Assembly (NCBI GenBank): GCA_046154545.1
Contig: JBJXGC010000323.1
Coordinates: 1 to 51,241, forward strand
Length of the DNA: 51,241 bases
Source: JBJXGC01 sp046154545
GTDB lineage: Bacteria > Chloroflexota > Dehalococcoidia > Tepidiformales > Tepidiformaceae
Reading direction: 5' to 3'
This document shows, piece by piece, positions 43,258-51,241 of the stretch. The translations under genes and the position numbers were made by a program. A model generated the notes under the pieces. The model was not told the origin of the DNA, ran no database searches, and saw only the letters and a list, made by a program, of their open reading frames with translations. Each line of letters begins with the position of its first letter. Positions within the stretch are counted from its first letter, which is position 1.

Positions 43258-44238
43258 ATGGTCGAACCGATCATCCAGGTACGCGACCTCTCCGTCCGCT
43301 ACCGTTCGCGCGAATCCACGACCTATGCGGTCGAAGGCGTGTCCTTCGACCTTGCCCCCGGGAAAGTGCTGGCCCTCGTCGGTGAGTCGGGCTCCGGGAA
43401 GACGACGGCGGCCATGTCGGTCCTCCGTCTCCTTTCGCCTGATGCCGACGTCCTCTCGGGCAACGTCTGGTTTGGCGGACAGGATCTCCTGGCCGCTTCT
43501 GACCGCGAACTGCGGACGATTCGCGGCCGCCGCATCGCGACCATCTTCCAGGACCCCGTGGCGGGCCTGAACCCGGTCATCACGATCGGCGACCAGGTGG
43601 CCGAGACGCTCACCAGCCACCTGCAGATCAACAAGAAGGAGGCGCGCCAGCGGGCCGTGGCGATCCTGCACGACGTGGGCCTCTCCGATCCGGCCAGGGT
43701 GGCCAAGTCCTACCCGTTCCAGCTTTCGGGGGGGATGTGCCAGCGGGTGATGATCGGTATCGCCACTGCCCTCGGGCCGGAAGTGATCATCGCCGATGAG
43801 CCCACGAGCGCGCTCGACGTGACGATCCAGGCCCAGATCCTCTACCAGCTGAACGAACTGAAGGAGACGCGCGGCACCAGCATCCTCCTGATCACCCACG
43901 ACTTCGGGGTGGTGTCGCAGGTGGCGGACGAAGTGGCAGTGATGTACGCCGGCCGGATCATCGAACAGGGTGAAGTTGTCGAGATGCTGAAGCGCCCGCT
44001 CCACCCGTACACGCATGCGCTCCTGAACACCCTGCCCCGCCTCGACAGCGCGGGCCGCCAGCTCCACGCCATCCCCGGGAGCCCCCCCGAACTCGTGGCC
44101 CCGGCCGAACGCTGCCCCTTCATCCCCCGCTGCGGGAAGGTGATGAACGTCTGCCGGAACGAAAGCCCGCCGCCGCTTGTCACCACGGAGCGGGGCGGCC
44201 ACCCGGTCGCCTGCTACAACCCTATCTGGCAGGACTGA
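43258..44238 (+). CDS. Di/oligopeptide ABC transporter ATP-binding protein (DppD/OppD type)
   Basis: 326 residues. Walker A LVGESGSGKTTAAMSVL, signature LSGGMCQRVMIGIATALG, Walker B VIIADEPTSALDVTIQAQIL and the H-loop LITHDFGVVSQVADE are intact. The oligopeptide C-terminal domain is present (MLKRPLHPYTHALLNTLPRL) with the four-Cys-like block RCPFIPRCGKVMNVC. The usual permeases and the OppF partner are absent on both sides, so the system is either completed elsewhere or this is a solitary copy. Weak ribosome site. Confidence 0.9.
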   Translation: MVEPIIQVRDLSVRYRSRESTTYAVEGVSFDLAPGKVLALVGESGSGKTTAAMSVLRLLSPDADVLSGNVWFGGQDLLAASDRELRTIRGRRIATIFQDPVAGLNPVITIGDQVAETLTSHLQINKKEARQRAVAILHDVGLSDPARVAKSYPFQLSGGMCQRVMIGIATALGPEVIIADEPTSALDVTIQAQILYQLNELKETRGTSILLITHDFGVVSQVADEVAVMYAGRIIEQGEVVEMLKRPLHPYTHALLNTLPRLDSAGRQLHAIPGSPPELVAPAERCPFIPRCGKVMNVCRNESPPPLVTTERGGHPVACYNPIWQD

Positions 44239-45337
44239 CGCGCCCGGGCAAGGCTGGCCGCCGGGCGAGGTTCATCAAGAGGAGCTCAAGGAAGAAGGTC
44301 TTGTCGCCTTCGCCGCTCTTGTAGGCGCGGTCGGCTTCGACGATCGCCTGGAACGCCTCCCGCACGCCCCCTGGCCCGATCCGCCGGGCGCGGCGGATTG
44401 CGGCGTCCCGCAGGCCCTGGTACTTCCCGCTGTTCCCCATCGCCTTGCCGATCTCCTCGGGTGACGCGCCCTCCTCCAGGAGATCGACAATCGTCGCCAT
44501 CTGCCGGTAGCGCGACCCGATGGCGCCCAGGATCGCCTGCTCTTCCACGCCGTCCCGGAGGAGGATGGCGAGCGCGTCCAGGGCCTTGCCAAGGTTGCCG
44601 TCCAAGATGGCGTCGAGGAGGACGAAGTTCGTCGTGTGGCGGACGCCCGAACAGACTTCATACACCGTATCGACGGTCACTTCGTGGCCCATGGAATAGG
44701 CGGCGAGCTTGTCGAGTTCGTTCGTCAGCCCGAGGGTGTCGCTTCGCCACTCGTTGCTGTCTGGGCGTATCTCGTAACGAACGAGTTCGGCGAGAAGGAC
44801 GGCCGGGTCGCTGGCCTTCGCCAGCTGTTCGTCGAAGAGCCGGTGCTCGCGGAACGGGCCGGTGCGGAAGCGCAGGCCGCGGGCGTTCGCTTCGTCCCTG
44901 ATCCAGCGGATGAGCGGCTCGCCCTTCATCTCGGCGAACTCTTCGTCGAGCGTGCCCGGGACCTTCTTGAGGCCGTCCAGCAAGGCGTTCCTGGCTCGCA
45001 CTTCGCCCGCCGTGAAGACGAGGATGGTGGTCGGCGGCAGGCCGTCTTCCTGGAGCGACTTCAGCAGGCCCGCGAACGCCCCAATCGGCCTTGGCTGGAA
45101 GGCGGGCGGGCGCGGGTCGAAGCGGTCGATCAACCGCTCGACGAGGATGAGCCGGCTCGGGGCCAGGAAGGGCGGCGTGTTTGCCGGGCCGAGGATCTCC
45201 TCCGGCTTGGCATCCCGCCCCTCGATCGCCAGGAAGTTCGTGGTGAGCATCCCGCTGCCGCCGTCGGCCTCAGCCTTCAGCTCTTCCAGCCGGCGATGGA
45301 TGGCGAGTTCGTCGGCCCCACGCAGAATCACGATCAC
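44222..45337 (-). CDS. holA: DNA polymerase III subunit delta
   Basis: 371 residues, GTG start. The clamp-loader delta subunit pattern is clear: VILRGADELAIHRRLEELKA, RLILVERLIDRF, TTILVFTAGEVRARNALLDG, WIRDEANARGLRF, LTNELDKLAAYSMGHEVTVD, DGNLGKALDALAILLRDGVE and the C-terminal collar helices. CACACT lies 6 bases before the GTG, an imperfect match to the leaderless -10. It converges on the dppD-like gene with a 17-base overlap. Confidence 0.92.
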   Translation of the reverse strand: MIVILRGADELAIHRRLEELKAEADGGSGMLTTNFLAIEGRDAKPEEILGPANTPPFLAPSRLILVERLIDRFDPRPPAFQPRPIGAFAGLLKSLQEDGLPPTTILVFTAGEVRARNALLDGLKKVPGTLDEEFAEMKGEPLIRWIRDEANARGLRFRTGPFREHRLFDEQLAKASDPAVLLAELVRYEIRPDSNEWRSDTLGLTNELDKLAAYSMGHEVTVDTVYEVCSGVRHTTNFVLLDAILDGNLGKALDALAILLRDGVEEQAILGAIGSRYRQMATIVDLLEEGASPEEIGKAMGNSGKYQGLRDAAIRRARRIGPGGVREAFQAIVEADRAYKSGEGDKTFFLELLLMNLARRPALPGRVSPAR

Positions 45338-45391
45338 CCGCCAAGTGTGGCCCGGGCGGCGGGAACGGGGAACCGCCCGGGCGGCTGCCCG

Positions 45392-46270
45392 CTACAGCTT
45401 GGCGAGCTGCGGGATCACGTCCCTTGCCATGTATTCGAACGGCCGGATGGTGTCGGCGCCCATGAGCATGCCGATCGCCGTGTCAGCGCCCGCCTCAGCG
45501 TAGCTGCCGAGCCGTTCGATCTCGGCGCCAACGTTCGCGCCATCCTTGCCAGGATCGACGCGCGTGATCACCGTCTTCTCGATCTCGTTGTAGTCCCGAC
45601 CGATAGCCTCGCAGTGCTGTTTGAGGACGGCGAGCTTGTCGCGGATGAACTCCGGACTCTGGGCCGAGATGTTGCAGGCGTCCGCATACTTCGCGACCAG
45701 CCGCAGGGTCTTCTTTTCGCCCCCACCGCCGATCAGGATGCGTGGGCGGGGCCGGCTCAGCGGCGCCGGGACGTTCAGCGTCTCGGCGAGCTGGTAGTGC
45801 TTGCCCTCGAAGGCGCCGTAGTTTTCGCCCCACATCTGGTTTGCGATCTGGAGCGCCTCCTCCAGCCGCTCGAGCCGTTCCCTGATCGGTGGAAACGGGA
45901 CACCAAGGCCGGCGTGCTCGCGGTCGAACCAGGCGGCCCCAATGCCGAGCCAGGCGCGCCCCCCGGAGAGCACGTCCAGGGTCGTCACCTGCTTCACGAG
46001 GATGCCCGGGTGGCGGTAGGTGACGCCCGTGACCATCGTCCCCAGGGTGACCTTTTTCGTGTGGGCGGCGATGAAGCCGAGGGTGGTGTAGGCCTCGAGC
46101 ATATCCATCTCGGCGGGCCCGACCATCGCGATCTGGAAGAAGTGGTCCATCACCCAGACCGAGTCGTAGCCGGCGTCTTCCGCCGTTCGCGCCATGGCCG
46201 CGAGGGTTGGTCCGAGTTGGGCGGGTCCGCCCGGGAAGGTGAACATGGGGATCTGGAGTCCGAGTTTCAT
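45392..46270 (-). CDS. LLM-class F420-dependent oxidoreductase-like protein
   Basis: 292 residues from the ATG at 46270 (MKLGLQIPMFTFPGGPAQLG). Luciferase-like barrel: AEDAGYDSVWVMDHFFQIAM, TLGFIAAHTKKVTLGTMVTG, LSGGRAWLGIGAAWFDREHA, PRILIGGGGEKKTLRLVAKY, and a C-terminal VGAEIERLGSYAEAGADTAI. This pattern is that of the TIGR03560-like F420 subgroup, but cofactor and substrate are not proven. The frame continues far upstream only as antisense to the aminotransferase gene. Confidence 0.9.
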   Translation of the reverse strand: MKLGLQIPMFTFPGGPAQLGPTLAAMARTAEDAGYDSVWVMDHFFQIAMVGPAEMDMLEAYTTLGFIAAHTKKVTLGTMVTGVTYRHPGILVKQVTTLDVLSGGRAWLGIGAAWFDREHAGLGVPFPPIRERLERLEEALQIANQMWGENYGAFEGKHYQLAETLNVPAPLSRPRPRILIGGGGEKKTLRLVAKYADACNISAQSPEFIRDKLAVLKQHCEAIGRDYNEIEKTVITRVDPGKDGANVGAEIERLGSYAEAGADTAIGMLMGADTIRPFEYMARDVIPQLAKL

Positions 46271-46419
46271 AGTCCCGACAGCTTGCCCAATCCCGTGGCC
46301 TACCGCCAGCCGACCGGATGTCCGATCGGGAGTCTGCTGAGCGCGGCCGGGAGGCCGCTCAACAGCTTCGGGACGCCCGTGCGCGGACAGGACAGGTGCA
46401 TGTATGGCGGCTCCCCCCG

Positions 46420-46425
46420 TATCGT
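46420..46425 (+). promoter_or_regulatory. -10 element of the aminotransferase gene, leaderless type
   Basis: TATCGT, then 7 bases, then ATG at 46433. Fits TANNNT-N6/7-start. Confidence 0.45.
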
Positions 46426-46432
46426 GCCCCTG

Positions 46433-47632
46433 ATGCAGATCGAAGACCGGCTGGCCGCGCGCACCCGCGGCATGGAAGCGAGCGCCATTCGCGAAATCCT
46501 CAAGGTTGCCTCCTCGCCCGGCGTCGTCTCGCTTGCTGGCGGGCTGCCGGCGGCGGAGAGCTTCCCCCTCGACCTGATGGAGGAGCTCACCCATTCCGTG
46601 CTCGCCCGCTACGGCGCCCGTGCCCTCCAGTACGATGCCAGCGAGGGCTTCGGACCGTTGCGCGAGGCACTGGTCCCCCACCTGCGCGCCCGGGGCGTCG
46701 AGACAACGCCCGATGGTGTGGTCGTCTTCAGCGGCTCCCAGGGCGTCCTCGACGCCGTCGGCAAGGTGCTCATCTCGCCCGGTGATGTCGTCGCCGTCGA
46801 AGCGCCCACCTACCTCGGCGCCCTCCAGGCGTTCAATCCGTATGGGCCGGTCTACGCCGAGGTCGAGACGGACGAGGAGGGGCTCATCCCCGCCTCGCTC
46901 GAGGCTGTCCTGGCGGCCCGACCCGTGAAGCTGCTCTACCTGGTCCCCACCTTCCAGAACCCGACCGGCCGCACCCTGCCGCCAGGCCGCCGCCGCCAGG
47001 TGGCCGAGCTGCTGCGGCGCTACGACGTCATGCTCCTCGAGGACGACCCCTACAGCGACCTGCGCTACAGCGGCGCGCCGGTCCCGCCGATCAAGTCTCT
47101 GGCGCCGGAGCAGGTGGTCTACGTCAGCACCCTCTCCAAGACGTTCGCGCCGGGGCTGCGTCTCGGCTTCTGCGTCGCCCCGGCGGGCCTCGACCGCTGG
47201 CTGATCGTGGCCCGCCAGGGGGTCGATCTGCACACGAGCACGTTCACCCAGGCCCTCGCGGCGGAGTACGTGGGCGGCGGCTACCTCGAACGCCACCTGC
47301 CGAAGATCATCGGCCTCTACGGGCCGCGCCAGCGGGCGATGCTCGCCGCCCTCGAACGGCACATGCCCCGCGGCTTCCGGTGGACGCAACCCGAAGGCGG
47401 GATGTTCGTCTGGGTGGAAGGGCCGGAGGGCCTCGACACGGAGCGGCTCTACGCGCGCACGCTCGCCCGCGGCGTCGCGTTCGTGCCGGGCAAGTTCTTC
47501 TACGCGGATGGGGAGGCCGGGAAGGCGACGCTGCGGATGAACTTCACGGCTGCGGACCCGGAGACTATCGACCAGGCGGTGGCCACGATCGCTGACGCCA
47601 TCGGCGAGGAGCTGAGTACGGCGGTGAAGTAA
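46433..47632 (+). CDS. PLP-dependent class I/II aminotransferase (LysN / 2-aminoadipate type)
   Basis: 399 residues from MQIEDRLAARTRGMEASAIR. Fold type I features: VVSLAGGLPAAESFP, LQYDASEGFGPLREAL, FSGSQGVLDAVGKVLISPGD, VPTFQNPTGRTLPPGRR with the Asn and the later Asp/Tyr of the PLP site (DPYSDLRYSG), and the PLP Lys in VSTLSKTFAPGLRLGF. This resembles 2-aminoadipate / branched-chain aromatic aminotransferases and the domain of MocR regulators, but no DNA-binding part is attached. An ATG at 46400 with an AGGA site is an alternative start. Confidence 0.9.
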   Translation: MQIEDRLAARTRGMEASAIREILKVASSPGVVSLAGGLPAAESFPLDLMEELTHSVLARYGARALQYDASEGFGPLREALVPHLRARGVETTPDGVVVFSGSQGVLDAVGKVLISPGDVVAVEAPTYLGALQAFNPYGPVYAEVETDEEGLIPASLEAVLAARPVKLLYLVPTFQNPTGRTLPPGRRRQVAELLRRYDVMLLEDDPYSDLRYSGAPVPPIKSLAPEQVVYVSTLSKTFAPGLRLGFCVAPAGLDRWLIVARQGVDLHTSTFTQALAAEYVGGGYLERHLPKIIGLYGPRQRAMLAALERHMPRGFRWTQPEGGMFVWVEGPEGLDTERLYARTLARGVAFVPGKFFYADGEAGKATLRMNFTAADPETIDQAVATIADAIGEELSTAVK

Positions 47633-47656
47633 GGGAGTCCGGGCAGGGCCGGTCGC

Positions 47657-48079
47657 TCAGGCGCGATGGCCACGGTGGCGCGCGTGGGCGTGGATCCAGG
47701 CTTCGCGGCCACCCATCGCCAGCGAAGCGGCCACGGCCAGGAGCGCCGCGACCGTCACCAGGCCCAGTCCCCAGCCCGGGTCGGCCTCGGTCGTGGCGGG
47801 CTCTATGATTCCGCCGCCGGTCAGCCAGTTGTAGAGGCCGATGCTGGCGACAGCGGCGAGTGCGGCCGCGGCCCCTGCGGCGAGCCAGTGCGATGGCCGC
47901 TTCAGGTTCGCCAGCGCGAGGAGCAGCGCGAAGCCGCCGAGGGCGAGGGTAATCTCGCCATCGCCATCCATACCCGTCGGCCCTGAGAGGATCCCAGGCA
48001 GCCACGGGCCCGGCGAACCGAGCAGGACGAGCCCGGCGGCGACGGCGAAGACGACGGCGAGGATGGGTTGATCTTTCAG
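47657..48079 (-). CDS. Small multi-spanning membrane protein, possible CTG start
   Basis: 140 residues if read from CTG 48079, or 104 from ATG 47971. Between the upstream in-frame stop and the ATG there is no ATG, GTG or TTG, yet that part (LKDQPILAVVFAVAAGLVLL, then GSPGPWLPGILSGPTG) is a clear membrane helix and GAGGGG precedes the CTG by 7 bases. Three further helices follow (LALGGFALLLALANL, AAAALAAVASIGLYNWL, LVTVAALLAVAASLAMG), with a His-rich tail. Not recognised. Confidence 0.5.
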   Translation of the reverse strand: MKDQPILAVVFAVAAGLVLLGSPGPWLPGILSGPTGMDGDGEITLALGGFALLLALANLKRPSHWLAAGAAAALAAVASIGLYNWLTGGGIIEPATTEADPGWGLGLVTVAALLAVAASLAMGGREAWIHAHARHRGHRA

Positions 48080-48194
48080 GAGGGCGCCCCTCGAGCCAGG
48101 TGGCTATATCCACCGTACCGCATCGGCGTGCCCAACGCCGTTAATTTCCTGTCAAACGGCGGTCTGGATCGCAGCGCCCTGCGGCCAGGGTTTG

Positions 48195-48284
48195 TGGCGG
48201 AGAGGGTGGGATTCGAACCCACGGCGGACTTGCGCCCGCATACGCTTTCCAGGCGTACCTGATCGGCCACTCCAGCACCTCTCC
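48195..48284 (-). tRNA. tRNA-Ser (anticodon GGA)
   Basis: A 90-base type II tRNA including an encoded CCA. Acceptor GGAGAGG pairs with CCTCTCC, discriminator base G. The anticodon loop CTGGAAA gives anticodon GGA, reading UCC/UCU serine codons. A long variable arm and a T-loop GGTTCGAATCC are present. Confidence 0.95.
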
Positions 48285-48340
48285 GCGCGGGGCCAGCACT
48301 CATCGTAGCAAGGAGTGGGGATGCGGGCGCGCGGCCCTGC

Positions 48341-48628
48341 TCAGCGGCGGCGGCGCTTCGCTTCGCCAGCGGCGGCCCGGCGGCCCCGGGTCTTCTTATC
48401 GAAGCGCTGCCAGCCCTCGTCGTAGGCCGCCGCCGCCCCTCGCCTGCCCTCGTCGAGCATGTCGTGGGCGGTGTCGCGGAGGCCGAAGGCGATCGCCCGG
48501 GCCCAGCCGAGGACGCCGTGCTCCTCGTCATCGGCGGGCCCCGCCGGGGCGGCGTGGGGAACGGTGGGTGGGGCCGCATCGGGTAGCGGCGCGGCGCGGT
48601 CCAGGGGACCCTGGGCTGGCGTTGTCAT
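48341..48628 (-). CDS. Hypothetical small protein, Ala/Pro-rich with basic tail
   Basis: 95 residues, not recognised. The N-terminal ~35 residues are Ala/Pro-rich and probably disordered; the middle (HGVLGWARAIAFGLRDTAHD, EGRRGAAAAYDEGWQRF) is an amphipathic helix; the end is strongly basic (AKRRRR). Its start overlaps the stop of the upstream membrane protein gene by 4 bases (ATGA), so they are co-translated. Confidence 0.7.
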   Translation of the reverse strand: MTTPAQGPLDRAAPLPDAAPPTVPHAAPAGPADDEEHGVLGWARAIAFGLRDTAHDMLDEGRRGAAAAYDEGWQRFDKKTRGRRAAAGEAKRRRR

Positions 48629-49098
48629 TTCGGCCAGCCCCGCTTCTTCTTCTTCCGGCCCCTCACGCGGTCGGGCAGGAAGCGCAACGCCCCCACGCCG
48701 GTGCGGACGCCTTTGACCACGGAGTACATGCGGATGAGCGGCGAGACGATGGTTTCGCCCGCGAACTCGGTGGTGCCGCGGACGTTATCGAGCGATTCCT
48801 TCAATGAGTCAACGGCCGGCCCGACGTTCTGCTTGAGCAGCGTCCGCACCTGCAGGGCGAGGAAGACGAGGACGGCCAGGAGCGCACACAGGAGCACCCC
48901 GGCGAAGAACCAGAAGAAGGCGAAGAGGACGATGACGATGTCCCGCCAGGTCGCCCAAGTGCTCGGTGGCGCCCAGGAGTTGGGGACCGCACCGTCGGGC
49001 ACGAAGTGCCCGTCGAAGTACGAGGCTATCGCGGCAACCGCAAGCCAGGTGAGAAACAGGACGACGGCCCCGCCGACGAAGACGCCAAATCCTCGCAT
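48625..49098 (-). CDS. Hypothetical membrane protein with two helices
   Basis: 157 residues, GGGAG 5 bases before the ATG. Two membrane helices (FVGGAVVLFLTWLAVAAIAS and VLFAFFWFFAGVLLCALLAV) flank a short outside loop, and a cytoplasmic tail follows with an amphipathic coiled part (LKQNVGPAVDSLKESLDNVR) ending in a basic cluster GRKKKKRGWPK. The tail resembles DUF948-like or general-stress membrane proteins, but I cannot name a family. Coupled to the next gene by ATGA. Confidence 0.75.
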   Translation of the reverse strand: MRGFGVFVGGAVVLFLTWLAVAAIASYFDGHFVPDGAVPNSWAPPSTWATWRDIVIVLFAFFWFFAGVLLCALLAVLVFLALQVRTLLKQNVGPAVDSLKESLDNVRGTTEFAGETIVSPLIRMYSVVKGVRTGVGALRFLPDRVRGRKKKKRGWPK

Positions 49099-49386
49099 TC
49101 ACACTCCCGTACGAGCGATTGATACTAGTGTGGCATGCAGCCCTGAGCAACCAGATTGGAATTCTCGGAGCGGCCGAGGTTATGATGAGCCCCGGTAAAG
49201 CGGGCGGCCGTACTCGGGCACCTATCAGGGTATACCCTCATCACGTTGCGGCCGGTGAAAGAGAATAATGGCCTCCACATGGCCCGAACGGATGACCCCT
49301 CAGCCACCAGCGCGCCCCACCAACGGACCTATTCTGTCAACGGACACGGCTGCGCGCCGTCCAGCGACGACGGAGGGCGGGGTCAC

Positions 49387-49764
49387 GTGGCGGCGATGAT
49401 CCTGGTTGTCGATGACGATGAAGCCGTGCGCACGATGCTCGCGCGCCTGCTGCGCACGCAGGGCTACACCGTGGTCCAGGCGTCCAGTGCCAGCGACGCA
49501 CTGTCCTACGTGGAGATACAACAGCCTGACCTCGTGATCAGCGATATCGTCATGCCGGGTGAATCCGGGATCGAGCTGCGCCGTACCCTCGCCCGGAGTT
49601 GGCCGGCGCTGCCCGTCATCCTGATGAGCGGCTACAGCGCGGAGGGCCCGGCTGAGTTCGCGGCCCGGACGCCCCTCACCGCGTTCGTCCAGAAGCCATT
49701 CGCTGCCGACGGGCTCCTCGCCCTCGTGCGCGAGACGCTCGCCCTCAGCCAGGGGGCAGGCTAA
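49387..49764 (+). CDS. Single-domain response regulator
   Basis: 125 residues from GTG 49387, chosen because GGAGGGCGGGG lies 10 bases upstream and the receiver begins three residues later. Receiver-domain residues: acidic pocket DDDE at 9-12, phospho-acceptor Asp53 in VISDIVMPGESG, Ser/Thr in ILMSGYS and Lys103 in FVQKPFAADG. There is no output domain and no adjacent histidine kinase. The reading frame is open upstream to 49246, but that part reads as disordered low-complexity sequence, and its coding status is unclear. Confidence 0.85.
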   Translation: MAAMILVVDDDEAVRTMLARLLRTQGYTVVQASSASDALSYVEIQQPDLVISDIVMPGESGIELRRTLARSWPALPVILMSGYSAEGPAEFAARTPLTAFVQKPFAADGLLALVRETLALSQGAG

Positions 49765-51126
49765 CTACTTCGCCGCCGAGAGGGCGAGCGCGTCGATCGC
49801 GGCCGCCATCAGGCGCTGATCGAAGACCCGCCCGATGAGTTCGTCCAGGTAGCGGAGGTTGAAGGCCGGCCCCGCCTCAACGCCCGCGGCGGCCGCCAGC
49901 AGGGTGACGTAGCTTGTGGCGAGGGGCTCTTCCGGCGACCGTTCGTCGATCCCGGCGTAGGCGTTTGCCACGAAGTCGGTGAACGAACGGAAGGGGGCGC
50001 TGGTGCCCGGCAGCGCCTGCCGCACGCCCACGCTGGGGAGCAGGCCGGCCGACTCCGGCAACGCCCGCCCGCTGTTCAGCAGGGCGATGGCGTCGATGTT
50101 GTACTCGCGCGCCAGCCGCGTGCCGTCCCTGGCCAACGCCGGGTTCGTCGCGAGGAAGGAGAGGTAGAGCAGCGTATCGAAGCTCGTCGCCACCACCTCC
50201 TCGGTGAGGCTCGCGGCCTCGTCACAATGGATGGCTTCGTGGGCGAGGATCGCGCTCAGGCGTTCCAGGGGCTCGCCCTCGATCAGCGGGTTCACCGAGA
50301 TCACGCGGCGGCCGTCGGGAAGGTGGGTGACGCGCGCGAACAGCTCCGGGAACTCGGGCGGCACCTGGAAGAGGATCGCGGCCACGGGCTGACCGGTGCA
50401 GTTCTGGTTCGTGAACAACGACGCCAGGGCAGGCTCGGCGAACGTCCCGGTCAGGGCCGCCAGGGCCGCCCGCAGCCTGGGGCTGGGGACCAGCTCCGCC
50501 GGGATGATGGTGTCGTACCGCCCGAGCGCGGCCAGGAGCACTTCGTCCGGCGCACGCCGGCGCTCCAGGACCTTTCCCAGCGTGTCGCGGATGGCGTCAG
50601 GGTCGCGGTCGGCAGCGGTCACCGGTGGGTCCCCTTCGCCCTCGATGATCGCCGGGTCCGTCACCGACAGCTCGGTTGAGGCGAGGAGCGCGGCGACGGG
50701 GTCGAGGCCGCTGCCCACGGTGGCCGTCAACTCACCCTCGTCCCCCTTGCGGAACGCCTTCTTCGCGACCCGCAAGGTCGCGCCGGTGGGCACCAGGCGA
50801 TCGACCGTGAGGATGACGGCCCGCTCGTCGGCCGGCGACTGTTCCGCCCGCGTGACGAGCACCCGGGTCGTCTTTCCTTCGCCAGCCAGCAGGTCGGGGA
50901 CCGAGAACTCGAAGAACGAGGCGAGCGCGAGGTCGCTCTTCACCAGGCGATACGACGCGTCGAAGCGGACGGTGACTGTCGATGAGAGGAGTGCGGCGCC
51001 GTCCTCAACGTCCCGTACGGAATCCACCGCCGCGATGCCCGGTGGGGGCGGGGGCGGGGCGCCACCGCCGCAGGCCGCCCAGGCGACGGTCGAGGCGGCC
51101 AGCAGGCTGAGCCCGAGGACCTTCAC
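49765..51126 (-). CDS. Secreted lipoprotein-like protein with HExxH motif
   Basis: 453 residues, GTG start with AGGAGGG upstream. The N-terminus is a signal peptide, possibly a lipoprotein (MKVLGLSLLAASTVAWAACG, then Gly/Pro-rich). The middle shows no known domain but has a zinc-protease-type AILAHEAIHCDE (HEAIH) followed by a helical region. No third metal ligand is certain, so peptidase activity is only possible. Not recognised as a named family. Confidence 0.7.
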   Translation of the reverse strand: MKVLGLSLLAASTVAWAACGGGAPPPPPPGIAAVDSVRDVEDGAALLSSTVTVRFDASYRLVKSDLALASFFEFSVPDLLAGEGKTTRVLVTRAEQSPADERAVILTVDRLVPTGATLRVAKKAFRKGDEGELTATVGSGLDPVAALLASTELSVTDPAIIEGEGDPPVTAADRDPDAIRDTLGKVLERRRAPDEVLLAALGRYDTIIPAELVPSPRLRAALAALTGTFAEPALASLFTNQNCTGQPVAAILFQVPPEFPELFARVTHLPDGRRVISVNPLIEGEPLERLSAILAHEAIHCDEAASLTEEVVATSFDTLLYLSFLATNPALARDGTRLAREYNIDAIALLNSGRALPESAGLLPSVGVRQALPGTSAPFRSFTDFVANAYAGIDERSPEEPLATSYVTLLAAAAGVEAGPAFNLRYLDELIGRVFDQRLMAAAIDALALSAAK

Positions 51127-51139
51127 AGCGCCCTCCTGG

Positions 51140-51241
51140 TCAGCGGCCCTTGTATTCGGGCTTGCGCTTCTCGGCGAAGGCTCGCGGGCCCTCCTTCGCG
51201 TCTTCGGTGGCCATCAGGCGGGCGAGGAGGACGTCTTCGTA
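51140..51241 (-). CDS. Enoyl-CoA hydratase family protein, C-terminal fragment (5' end outside window)
   Basis: 33 residues at the window edge: YEDVLLARLMATEDAKEGPR, then AFAEKRKPEYKGR and TGA. This is the usual C-terminal end of crotonase-family proteins (EDxKEGxxAFxEKRxPxxKGR). It is the third such gene in the window. The rest lies beyond base 51241. Confidence 0.8.
   Translation of the reverse strand, partial: YEDVLLARLMATEDAKEGPRAFAEKRKPEYKGR

Noticed and set aside
44636..46432. 598-residue extension of the aminotransferase frame
   Set aside because: It runs antisense through holA and the LLM gene and has no family features; it is a GC-rich shadow frame.
46271..47389. N-terminal extension of the LLM gene
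   Set aside because: It is antisense to the aminotransferase gene; the conserved barrel starts at MKLGLQIPMF (46270).
48195..48284. tRNA-Ser as an integration site
   Set aside because: No integrase, direct repeat or foreign-looking block adjoins it.

Overview
The window is a piece of chromosome from a high-G+C bacterium (roughly two thirds G+C by eye), densely coding on both strands. There is no phage, transposase, integrase, CRISPR array or rRNA. The gene content is most like a Chloroflexota (Dehalococcoidia / Tepidiformia-like) genome: a transaldolase / glucose-6-phosphate isomerase fusion, a Gram-positive-type LexA with a GAAC-N4-GTTC box, a holB-ricT pair, luciferase-like monooxygenases, a P450 with a 3Fe-4S-type ferredoxin and several enoyl-CoA hydratases. 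This taxonomic guess is inference only.

Layout. 1-8 kb: end of nadE, then holB-ricT, a copper protein, a DinB protein, an MFS transporter, an enoyl-CoA hydratase, a MazEF-like pair and an alpha/beta hydrolase. 8-17 kb is the accessory part: a 977-residue patatin phospholipase with an N-terminal Rossmann/SLOG-like domain and TPR-like helices; a TIR-nSTAND protein with a membrane segment and a TCAF/M60-like C-terminus; and a DUF4157 (eCIS-core) protein with a phospholipase-C-like core and a lectin-like tail. 17-21 kb: glutaredoxin-thioredoxin reductase fusion, MFS transporter, AbrB-PIN pair, ECF sigma factor with zinc-finger anti-sigma. 21-30 kb: gnd-zwf, a hydrolase-luciferase pair, HicBA, an orphan RHH antitoxin and the tal-pgi fusion. 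30-36 kb: sugar-epimerase-like SDR, P450 plus ferredoxin with the remains of a second P450 between them, a DUF4188 protein, and an ABC-2 exporter divergent from a MerR regulator. 36-43 kb: a UGSC-family selenoprotein read through an in-frame TGA, enoyl-CoA hydratase, CAP-domain protein, ATC-hydrolase-like protein, TfoX-N protein, queG, Uma2, PIG-L deacetylase and lexA. 43-51 kb: dipeptide ABC ATPase, holA, a luciferase-like protein, a PLP aminotransferase, tRNA-Ser(GGA), small membrane proteins, a response regulator, a HExxH lipoprotein and the tail of another enoyl-CoA hydratase.

The most notable readings are these. (1) An uninterrupted UGSC selenoprotein can be read at 36286-36804 with TGA as selenocysteine and a SECIS-like hairpin just after it; conventional gene calling splits it in two. 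(2) The patatin and TIR-nSTAND genes are adjacent and look like a two-effector conflict module; the TIR gene seems to start at a CTG coupled by a CTGA overlap to a 17-codon leader ORF. (3) At least eight genes have a TANNNT -10 hexamer exactly 6-7 bases before the start codon, pointing to widespread leaderless transcription. (4) The MerR and LexA promoters carry operators that can be read base by base.
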